A stretch of 53,833 nt of DNA, taken from the NCBI GenBank assembly GCA_028280515.1, contig JANQLP010000046.1, positions 1 to 53,833 on the forward strand. Reading direction: 5' to 3'. The notes beneath the pieces were generated by a model, which had not been told where the DNA came from, ran no database searches, and saw nothing but the letters and a program-made list of their open reading frames with translations. The position numbers were made by a program, and so were the translations under genes. Source of the DNA: Hyphomicrobiales bacterium. Its GTDB lineage: Bacteria > Pseudomonadota > Alphaproteobacteria > Rhizobiales > Methyloligellaceae. Numbering within the stretch: position 1 is the first letter of the stretch; each line of letters begins with the position of its first letter. Shown in pieces: positions 16,944 to 28,900 of this stretch.

Positions 16944-19900
16944 ATGGCCAAACGCGACGCGTATTCGTCCGGTCCGGTTTCCGGCGGCAAAACGAAAAAC
17001 AAGAACACACCGGAGAGCTCGGCGGAGGCGGTACAAGTCGCCCAGGCCGACACTGACACCCAGAACCAGCCGTTCGATCTGAATGCGGCGCCGGTCAGGG
17101 CGAGTTTCAACTCGACCGCACCGGGTATGCGTATTGAGCTCCCGCCGGGTACGGCCATAGACAAGGTCTTCGTCTCCGGTCTCAACCTCTATCTCGTCCA
17201 GCCTGACGGCTCGGTGGTGGTGATCGTGGGCGGCGCCACGAACGTCCCCACACTGGTGCTTTCCTCCGGCGCCGTCATCCCGGCCGAAAAGCTGGAAGCT
17301 GCTCTCGAGGGTTCGCAGGAAGGCGTGCCCACAGCCGGGCCCGATGCGAGTGGGCCTGGCAGCAGCGGCGGCGATTTCGCGGTCAATCCGGGCGATATCG
17401 GCGGGCCGTTTGACCTCGGCGGGCTCCTCGGGCCTGCCGACGGGCCGGAACTGGGTCTGGTTCCTTCGGAGTTTGAGTTGCCGGAGGACCTCGAAGAGAT
17501 CATCGCCCTGCCTTTGATCGGCAACCCGGAACCGGGTTTCGTGGAAGAGGACGACCTCGATACCCGGGGCACCGGCGCTGCCGGCCCCAGGCAAGGCAAC
17601 GACCTTGACGGGTCGCGGCCCGATGCCCTCACCTTCACCGGCTCTCTGGACGTCAATTTCAACGGCACGCCCGGCACCATCGCCTTTGCCGGCGGCCTTG
17701 ATGGCACTACCTTCCAGGACGCCAACGGCAATCCCGTGACTTCGAACGGCCTGCCCGTCATCCTCTCACTCACCGACCCGCAGACGCTGATCGGTTTTAC
17801 GGATGCACCCGGCGGCGTGGACGGCCAGTTCGACCAGGGGCTTGACCATCAGATCTTCACCGTCACCATCGATCCCGCCGGCGCCGGGTCCTACACGATT
17901 AAAGTGTCCCACAACCTCGATCATCCAATCCCGGTCAATGACGGCCAGGACGGCGACACGGACTTCGACGACACCGACGGCTTCCCGACCCCGGGGGATG
18001 AAGAGTTTCTCGGCCTGAACTTCCCGTTCGTGGCCACCAACACGTTCGGCAGCGCGTCCGGCGTCTTCACCGTCTTCTGGCAGGACGACATGCCGGTGAT
18101 CGGCGTGCCGGCGGCGGATCTCGAGCCCGGCGACGAGTTCCGCGTCAACGAGCATATATCCCGATCGCAGGAAGAGCCGCAGGTGACGCAGCTTGCCGAC
18201 GGCCGCGTCCTGTTCACCTTCAGGACGGGCGACGACACCGACGGCGACACCAGCCCCAGCGGGATATCGGCGCGGATCGGCACGCCCGATGCCGGCGGAT
18301 CGATTAGTTTCGGCGATGAGTTCCGCGTCAACGAGCATATATCGTCAATTCAGTTCGATCCTCAAGCAACGCAGCTCGCCGACGGCCGAATTCTGTTCAC
18401 GTTCACGACGTTTGACGATACGGACGGCGACACCGACGGCGGGGTGTCGGCGCGGATCGGCACGCTCAACGCCGGCGGGACGATCGATTTCGGCGACGAG
18501 TTCCGCGTCAACGAGCATATCTCCGGTCGTCAGGGTGATCAGCAGGTGACGCAACTGGCCGACGGCCGGATCCTGTTCACCTTCCAGACGTTTGACGATG
18601 CGGACGGCGACACCAGCTTCGGCGGGGTGTCGGCGCGGATCGGCACGCTCAACGCCGGCGGGACGATCGACTTCGGCGACGAGTTCCGCGTCAACGAGCA
18701 TATAGACGAATTTCAAGACGAGCCGCAGGTGACGCAGCTTGCCGACGGCCGCATCCTGTTCACCTTCAGGACGGGCGACGACACCGACGGCGACACCAGC
18801 ATCGCCGGAGTGTCGGCGCGGATCGGCACGCTCAACGCCGGCGGGACGATCGATTTCGGAGACGAGTTCCGCGTCAACGAGCATATATCCGGAAGGCAGA
18901 TCGAGCCGCAGGTGACGCAGCTCGCCGACGGCCGCCTCCTGTTCACCTTCAGGACGGCTGACGACACTGACGGCGACACCAGCGGTGCCGGAGTGTCGGC
19001 GCGGATCGGCACGCTCAATGCCGGCGGGACGATCGATTTCGGCGAGGAGTTCCGCGTCAACGAGCATATAGACTCAACTCAGTTCGATCCGCAGGTGACG
19101 CAACTCGACGACGGCCGCATCCTGTTCACCTTCACGACGCGTGACGCCACGGACGGCGACACCGACGACAACGGGGTGTCGGCGCGGATCGGCACGCTCA
19201 ACGCCGGCGGGACGATCGATTTTAGCGACGAGTTCCGCGTCAACGAGCATATCTCAGACCGTCAGGACCAGCCGCAGGTGACGCAGCTCGACGACGGCCG
19301 CATCCTGATCACCTTCAGGACGCGTGACGACACGGACGGCGATACGAGCTCCGCAGGGGTGTCGGCGCGGATCATCGACATTCGCAGTATCGTCGATGAG
19401 GAGGGCCTGCCGGACGGTATCCCGGGCGGCGACGGCGATGTTGCCGGCGAGGTGCTGGTCGCGACCGGCGATCTCGCGATCTCCTGGGGCGCGGACAACG
19501 GCAATAACGGGTCCGGTGGCCTCGGCGACCGGATGGTCTTCTTCGCGCCCGATGATCCGACCATGGGCATGCAGACGCTCTCCGTGCGCGATCAGAACTT
19601 CAACGAGATCGAGCTGAAGGCGATCGTGTTCAACGCGATGAGCGGGCAATTCGAGCAGGTTGTGGTCGATATTGCGGGCGCGGGCACGGATACCCTGCTC
19701 GGCACCGCGACCGACGGCTCCGGCGCGGTTCACGACGTGTTCATGGTGACGCTGTCGGACCTCGGTAGCGGCGAATACACCTTCGAGCTCAAGGCGCCGC
19801 TGGTGCACCCCTTCACCGACGACGATCTTCAGAATGACGGCCCCGACACGTCGTTTGAGGACATACTGCGTCTGCGCTTCAGCTTTACGGCCAAGGACTC

Positions 19901-22900
19901 CGACGGCGACACGGACTGGAGCGAGTTCGAAATACTCGTCGACGACGACTCGCCGGTCCTGACAAGCGCCATGGAGATGGCAAGCGTGGACGAGGCGGAT
20001 TTGCGGACATTCTCCGCTACCAGCACCATAGAACCGCTGCGGACATTCGACGATCCGACGCCGACCTCCGAGGACACATTCGGGAGCTCCGTTGCCGTCG
20101 ACGGCAATTTCGTGGTTGTCGGTGCGCCCAGTGACGACACCGCCGGCCTCAATATCGGCCAGGTGCATCTGTTCGACGCCAACACAGGCGCGCTGATCCA
20201 CACCTTCGACGATCCGACTCCGTCGGCGGCAGGCGGCGACCTTTTCGGTGTCTCCGTTGCGGTCGACGGCAATTTCGTGGTTGTCGGTGCGAACTTTGAC
20301 GACACCTCCGGCGCCAGTTTCGGCCAGGCACATCTGTTCGACGCCACCACGGGCAATCTCATTCACACCTTCGACGATCCGAATCCGACAACATTCGACC
20401 TTTTCGGGAGCTCCGTTGCGGTCGACGGCAATTTTGTGCTGGTCGGTGATCCCTTTGATGAAACCGTCAGTCGCTCTGGCGGCGAGGCGTATCTGTTCGA
20501 CGCCACCACCGGCTTGCTGATCCGCACTTTCAACGATCCGACACCGGCACCCGACAATTTCGGGGCCGCCGTTGCGGTTCAAGGCAATTTCGTGCTGATC
20601 AGTGCGCCCGGTTCCAGCGAGGTGTTTCTGTTCGACGCCACCACGGGCAATCTCATTCACACCTTCGACGATCCGAATCCGACAACATTCGACCTTTTCG
20701 GGAGCGCCGTTGCGATCGACGGCAATTTTGTCCTGATCGGTGATCCCAGTGACAGCACCGCCGGCCCCTTTATCGGCCAGGCGCATCTGTTCGACGCCAC
20801 CACGGGCAATCTTATTCACACCTTCGACGACCCGACACCGACAATATTCGACAGTTTCGGGGTCTCCGTTGCGGTCGACGGCGATTTCGTGCTGATCGGT
20901 GCGCCCATTGACGGCACCGCCGGCGCCTTTGTCGGCCAGGCGCATCTGTTCGACGCCACCACCGGCGCGCTGATCCACACCTTCAACGACCCGACGGTGA
21001 CAAGCTTCGACGGTTTCGGTGGCTCCGTTGCGATCGACGGCGGCACGATACTGATCGGTGCGCTCGGTGATGACACGGCCGGCGCAAATGTCGGCCAGGC
21101 ACATTCGTTCGGTCCCACTGGCGAGCCGGTTCCGATATCGACCTCCCTTTCGCTCCTCTCGCTCGTAGACTTCGGCGCCGACGGACCGGGCGGCTTTACG
21201 CTCAAGGACGCGACCCAGCTTGGCGATCCGCCCGGTGTCATCACCGTCACCGACGAGAATGGCGCCACCGTCTCGCTCACCTCGATGGGCGATCCGGTGT
21301 TCTTTACAAGCTTCGACGACAGTATCGCCGGTCAGACGACGCTGACGGCGACGGCCAACGGCCGGGATATCTTCACCCTCACCGTGACCGAAGACGGTGA
21401 CGTCATCTTCACGCTTATCGGCAAGATCGATCACCCGCTCACAGACGACCCGACGACGACCGGCACGGTCGAGACCGCCTTCGAGGACACGCTGTTCTTC
21501 GATGTCGGCACGCTGATCAACGCCGCCGACGGCGACGGCGATACGATCATGCTGGGTCCCGATCAGGTGATCTTCAAGGTGGTGGACGACATCCCCGAGG
21601 CGGCCGGCATGGTGATGGGCACCGTGGATGAGGCTGATCTGAATGCGGATAGCCCCGTTGGCGACGATTTCGAAGTCAACACGACAACCCCGAACATACA
21701 GGACGACCCGGTGATCACGGCGCTTGAGGGCGGCGGCTTCGTGGTGGTGTGGGAAGACTCGAGCCGGACCGGGGGCGATACCTCGGGCGAGGCGGTCCGG
21801 GGGCGGGTTTTCAACACCGACGGCACGCCGGTCAACACGGACGATTTTGTCATTCCCACCACAACGCTGGACGGCCAGAACGACCCGGTGATCACGGCGC
21901 TTGAGGGCGGCGGTTTCGTCGTGGCGTGGGACGACGCGAGCCGGACCGGGGGCGACACCTCGAGCGGTGCAATCCGCGGGCGGGTTTTCAACGCCGACGG
22001 GACACCGGTCAACACGGACGATTTCCTCATCAACACCACAACGCTCAACACCCAGGACGAACCAGTGATCACGGCGCTTGAGGGCGGCGGCTTCGTGGTG
22101 GTGTGGGAAGACTCGAGCCGGACCGGTGACGACACCTCGAGCGATGCAGTACGCGGGCGGGTTTTCAACGCCGACGGCACGCCGGTCAACACCGATGACT
22201 TCGTCATCAACACGGCAACGCTGAATAGCCAGAACGACCCGGTGATCACGGCGCTTGAGGGCGGCGGCTTCGTGGTGGCATGGGACGACTTCAGCCAGAC
22301 CGGGGACGACATCTCGGGCGATGCAGTCCGCGGGCGCGTTTTCAACGCCGACGGGACGCCGGTCAACACGGACGATTTTGTCATTCCCACCACAACGCTT
22401 GACGGCCAGCGCGACCCGGTGATCACGGCGCTCAAGGGCGGCGGCTTCGCGGTGGCATGGGAGGACTTCAGCCAGACCGGGGGCGACACCTCGGGATCGG
22501 CCCTTCGCGGGCGCGTGTTCAACGCCGACGGGACGCCGGTCAATACGGACGATTTCGTCATTCCCACCACAACGCTCGACGACCAGCGCGACCCGGTGAT
22601 CACGGCGCTCGAGGGCGGCGGCTTCGCGGTGGCATGGGAGGACTTCAGCCAGACCGGGGGCGACACCTCGGGATCGGCCCTTCGCGGGCGCGTGTTTGCC
22701 GCCGACGGGACGCCGGTCAATACGAGCGACTTCCTCATCAACACCACAACGCTGAACAGCCAGTTCGACCCGGTGATCACGGCGCTCGAGGGCGGCGGCT
22801 TCGTCGTGGCGTGGCAGGACTCGAGCCAGACCGGGGGCGACACCTCGAACGGTTCAATCCGCGGCCGGGTTTTCACTGCCGACGGGACACCGGTCAATGC

Positions 22901-25900
22901 GAGCGACTTCCTCATCAATTCCACGACCTTCAGCGACCAGAACGCCCCGGTGATCACGGCGCTTGAGGGCGGCGGCTTCGCGGTGGCGTGGGAGGACGAG
23001 AGCGAGATCGGGGACGATGCCTCTGGTACCGCAATCCGCGCGCGGGTTTTCGATGCACTGGGTGTCCCCGTCGGCGTACGGACCACCCTCGACCTTTCAC
23101 CCCTCGTAGACTTCGGCGCCGACGGGCCGGGCGCGACCCCCTTCGCGCTCAAGGACGCCACGGTGCTGGGACCCGGTAACGGCCCGCTCGCCGTCGTGGG
23201 AGCGGACGAAAACGGCGACCCGGTCTCGCCCCTGACCTCCATGGGCGATACGGTTTTCTACACCGAGTTTACCTCGGTGAATGGCATCACCGTGCTGCTC
23301 GCGACCGCGGGGGGCGTGAATAATGACGAGCGGGAAATCTTCCAGCTGACGCTCACCGAAGCGGGCGAGGCCGCCTTCACGCTCATTGGAAAGATCGACC
23401 ACCCATTCACCGACGCAGACTTCCAGAATGACGGGCCGGAAACCGCGTTCGAGGACCGGTTGTTCATCGATATCGGCGGGCTGATCAACGCCACGGACGG
23501 CGATGGTGACACGATCATGCTCGATGACGGCCAGGTCATCTTCAAGGTGCTGGACGATATTCCCGAGACCAGCGGCATGGTCATGGCGACCGCTGGCGAG
23601 ATCGGGCTCGGCGGCGTCCCAGTGCCTGAACCGGAAACAGGCGAGTTCCTGGTGAACACCACCACCGACAATACCCAGCAAAACCCGTCGGTGGCCGCGC
23701 TCGATGGCGGTGGCTTCGTGGCCATCTGGCAGTCGTTAACGGGCGCCGGTCCAAACGATACGGATGTAATTGGCCAGCGTTATGACGACAGCGGCAACAA
23801 GATCGGCGGCGAGTTCACCGTGAACACGGTTTTGCCCGGCGCGCAGGGCGTCCCTTCGGTCGCCGCGCTTGACGGCGGCGGCTTCGTGGTGACGTGGCAG
23901 TCAACCAACCAGCTCCAGGACGTCTTCGGCCAGCGCTTCGACGCCAATGGCGATCCGGTGGGCGGCGAATTCCTTGTCAACACGGACACCGTGGGCCAGC
24001 AGTTTTCCCAGCAGGTTATCGGGCTTCCGGGCGGCGGCTTCGTGGTGGCCTGGGAGGACGGTATAGGCGACACCGAGATCATCGGTCAGGTTTACGACGC
24101 CGGCGGCGCTCCCGTGGGCGGCGACTTTCAGATCAATACCGAGACGTCCGGCCGACAGGGCTTTCCATCCCTGGCCCCGCTCGAGGGCGGCGGCTTCGTC
24201 GTGACCTGGGCATCCTTCGGTCAGGATACCGACGGCAGCACCGGCATCTACGGCCAGCGCTTCGACGCCAGTGGCGATCCCGTCGGCGACGAATTCCAAA
24301 TCAACACGTTTATCCCGAACGTGCAGACCCAGCCCTCGGTTGCCGCGCTTCAGGGCGGCGGTTTCGTGGTGACTTGGCAATCGTTTGGCCAGGACGGCAA
24401 CGGCAACGGCGTCTTTGGCCAGCGCTTCGACGCCAATGGCGACCCGGTCGGCGGCGAATTCCCGGTGAATACGTCAACCCTCGGCAGCCAGCAGGATGTA
24501 TCCGTTGTCGGGCTTGACGACAGCGGTTTCATGGTGATCTGGGAGACGGATTTAACCAACGACATTATCGGTCAGCGCTTTGGCGCCAACGGCAATCCGG
24601 TCGGCGGTGAAGTCCTGATCAACGAGACCGTGGCGGGCAATCAGGTCAATGCCGGATTCACGGGCGGCCGGTTTATCGACCAGCTCGCCTCCGGCGACAT
24701 TGTCGCGATCTGGAGGGGCGATCCGTCTATCGACAACACCGAAGTCTATGCGCGCATTTTCTCCGCCTTCCCCTTCGAAACCGCCACGATCGATCTCAAC
24801 ACGATCGTCGATTTCGGCGCCGACGGGCCGGCGGCAACGGACGCCTTCACGCTGAAGGATGCGACAATCCTCGATAATGGCGGCCCGCTGGCTGTCACCG
24901 CGCGGGACGAGAACGGCGACACTGTCACCGTCACCTCCATGGGCGACCAAGTCTTCTTCACCGGTTTCGACGACAGCACTCCGGGAGAGATTACGCTGAC
25001 CGCGACCGCGGCGGGACGCGACATCTTCACGCTCACGCTGACGGAAACGGGCGAGATCAGCCTCACGGTCCTTGGCGGGATCGACCACCCGTTCACCGAT
25101 CCCGACTTCCAGAATGACGGGCCGGAAACGGCGTTCGAGGACCGGTTGTTCATCGAGTTCGGCGGCCTGATCAACGCCACCGACGGCGACGGCGACACGA
25201 TCATGCTGGATGACGAACAGGTCGTCTTCAAGGTGACCGACGACATTCCGGAAGCCTCCGGCATGGTGATGGCGACGGTGGATGAGGCGGATTTGGGCAG
25301 CGTCGTGTTTTCGCGGACATTCGACGATCCGACGGTGACAACCAGTGACCTTTTCGGGGACGCCGTTGCGGTCGACGGCAATTTCCTGGTTGTAGGGGCG
25401 CGCGGTCACGACACCGCCGGTTCCTTTGGCGGCGACGCGCATCTGTTCGACGCCACCACCGGCGCGCTGCTGCAGACCTTCACCGACCCGACGGTGACGG
25501 GCAGCGACCAATTCGGGAGCTCCGTTGCGGTCGACGGCAATCTCGTGGTTGTCGGCGCACCCAATGACAACACCGGCGGTTCCTCAGCCGGCCAGGCGCA
25601 TCTGTTCGACGCCACCACGGGCGCGCTGATCCACACCTTCGACGATCCGACACCGACAGGCGGCGACTCTTTCGGTTTCAACGTTGCGATCGACGGCAAT
25701 TTCGTCCTGATCAGCGCGGATACTGACAGCACCAGCGATTTGTTTGCCGGCCAGGCGCATCTGTTCGACGCCACCACCGGCGCGCTTTTGCGCACCTTCG
25801 ACGACCCGACCCCGGCATTCTTCGACCGTTTCGGAGCCTCCGTTGCGGTCCAGGGCAATTTCGTGCTTGTAGGTACGCCCGGCGCCAACAGCTCCCCCGG

Positions 25901-28900
25901 CCAGGCGTTTCTGTTCAACGCCACCACCGGCGCGCTGCTGCAGACCTTCGACAATCCGACACCGGCAGTCGGCGACAATTTCGGCGGCCGCGTCGCGATC
26001 GATGGCAATTTCGTGGTTGTAAGTACACCCGGCGACGACACCGCCGGCGACGATGTCGGCCAAGCCTATCTGTTCGACGCCACCACCGGTGCGCTGATCC
26101 ACACCTTCAACGACCCGACACCGACAAACGGCGACGTTTTCGGAAGGTCCGTTGCGGTCGACGGCAATTTGGTGCTGGTTGGTGCGCCATTTGACGATAC
26201 CGCCGGCAACAATGTCGGCCAGGCCTATCTGTTCGACGCCACCACCGGCGCGCTGCTACAGATCATAAACGATCCGACGTTGACGAACGAGGACCTGTTC
26301 GGCGCCTCGGTTGCAATCGACGGCGGCACTATACTGATCGGCGCGCCCGAAGACGATACCGACGGCTCCGATGTCGGCCAGGCCCATCTGTTCAATTTCA
26401 ACCAGATCAACCAGTCGATCTCGGCAACCCTCGACCTCACCCTGCTCGTCGACTTCGGCGCCGACGGGCCCGACGCCGTTCCGTTCGCGCTCACGACCGT
26501 CGTGGCGCAGGATTTCGGCACGTTCACCTCCGCCGGTGAGCAGGTACGCATCGTCTCCGACGGCACCACCCTCACCGGCTTCCGCGACGACGGCGCCGCT
26601 GCCGGCAACGGCACCCTGGACGGCGACGACACAGTCGTCTTCACGGTCGAGATCAACGGCAACGACGTGGTCTTCACCCTGTTCGAGAAGCTCGATCACA
26701 CGGGTAACGCCGATCCGCTGGAACTCGAATTCGGCCAGTTCATCAACGCCATCGACGGCGATGGCGACACGATCATGCTCGACGCTGCCCAGGTGATCTT
26801 CAAGGTCGAGAACGCACCGGTAGAATGGGTTGTGAAGACCCGCGAGGAGAGTTCGAATACGCTCGCCAGCACAGTCGATATTACCGAGGGCGAGACGGCC
26901 GTGTTCGAGGTCCAGTTTGCGAGCCAGGGGTTGAAGCAGGGCGAGATGGCCACGATCCGGCTGGAACTTGGAGGGATCTCGGGGTCGGTCGACAACAACG
27001 ATTTCGTTGAAGACTTATCCCCCAGTTTTGGCCGGTTGATTCTCGACGACATGGTTGCCCAGGGCGGCACGCCGCTCGGCTCTACGGTCACCATCGATAT
27101 CCTCGACGGCGCCACCAAGGTCGGCGAGGCGCTTTACGACGGGGCAAACCGGGTGCTGAAGGTCACGGCGACCGACGGCGACATCCCGACGGGGCTGACG
27201 CTGCTTTCCTTCGACCTGACGACGCTCGTGAATGACGACGGTGCCAGCGCATCTGAATCCCTGACCATCAGTGTCACCGACGGCCCCGTGACGGAAGGGG
27301 CGGGCGACGTGGATGACGAGGCATCGGCGACGATGAGCGACGCCACGATCACCATCAACGATGCGCCTGAAATCATCTCTAACGGCGGTGGCGCTACGGC
27401 ATCGGTGTCTGTTGCGGAAAAGGCCACATTCGTTACCGACGTGAACGCATCCGACCCGAACCTCGACCCGGTCACCTTCGCGATCACCGGCGGCGCCGAC
27501 CAGAACCTGTTCACGATCGACACGAATACCGGCGTGCTGAGCTTCATTACCGCGCCCGATTTCGAGACACCGATCGACCAAGGCGGGACGCCCGGCGACA
27601 ACATATACGAGGTGGAAGTCACCGCCGCCGACGACCGCGGTGGAACGGATATCCAGACCATCGATGTGACGGTGACGGACGTTTTCGAGTTCGCGCCGAA
27701 CTTCTTCGGCGAAAATGTCACCTTCAAACAGCTGGCCCCGGACCAGAACACGATTGTCGACGACAATACGGCCACCGCGCAGGTCGGCAACGACCTCGAG
27801 TTCGACGGTTTGCCGATCGGAGTAGAAGACGACGCCATAGACATAGACGTCAGCGCGAACCAGATCGTCGTGACCTTCGACCCCCTGCTTGGTTTTCCTG
27901 ATAGCGGTGGCTTCAACGGCTTTTCGATATCCGATACCGCCGATACCATCGCGTCCATAACGAATGTGGTTCTCGACCCTGGCACGACTGGCCTAACGTC
28001 TGACAGGATCACGTCCGATGGCGAAGAGATCTTCATTGATCTGTCGGGCCTCGTCTTTCTGCGTGGCGCGAGTTTCACCCTCGACGTGACCTTCGCCAGC
28101 GTCGCCGACCCGATCATCCTCGATCTGGACGGCGACGGCATCGAACTCTCGACGATCAGTGATTCCGTAGCCTTCGACCTCAACGCCGACGGCGTGGCCG
28201 AGGAGATGGCCTGGACCGCGGGCGAGGACGGCATCCTGGTCATGGACCTCGACGGCTCGGGCGCCATCGAAGACGGCAGCGAGATGTTCTCGCCCTGGTT
28301 CAACGACGGCGGTTTCGTTGACGCGCTCGACGCGCTGGCCTCGCTCGACAGCAATGGCGACGGGGTCATCGACGTGAACGACGATGCCTTCGCCGACATC
28401 CTGGTCTGGGTCGACGCGAACCATGACGGCGTCAGCCAGGCCGGCGAGCTCACGAGCCTCGCCGAGCAGGACATCGCATCGATCGATCTCGGCGCTCAGT
28501 CAGCGAACACGCAGATCAACGGTCAGCAGGTGATGGCCGAGGGTTCCTACACGCTTGAGGATGGCACGACCCAAGACTATGTGGTGGTGGACTTCGACAC
28601 CGCAGCACCCGCGAGCGTCGTGACAGCCACGCCGATCATGGCGACGCGCAAAGTCGACGCGACCCTGTCGGGCAACCAGCTGGTCTTTGCGTTCCTTGGC
28701 GCGGCTTTCGCGTCCGAGTTCATCACGTCGGTTGCGATCGACATCTCGGCCCAGGCCGCGACCTTCGACGCGACCGATCTGCAACTCACGCTCGACTCAG
28801 GTGGCGATCTCTCCGGCGTGACTGCCGAAGTCTCCGACGACGGCAACACGCTCACCATCACCATGCCCGACGGCGTGGTGATGCAAGGCGATGAGTTGTC

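Noticed and set aside
18132-19376. Regular 180-bp repeats that might suggest a CRISPR-like array
   Set aside because: The repeats are coding, in frame, with diverged copies and no short identical repeat/unique spacer structure. No cas genes are present.
19254-21434. 726-codon open frame on the minus strand inside the giant adhesin gene
   Set aside because: It is antisense to a repeat-rich, acidic gene whose codon pattern leaves the opposite strand open. Its translation simply mirrors the repeats, with no family resemblance and no ribosome site. The frames at 21563-23242 and 27134-28474 are rejected for the same reason.
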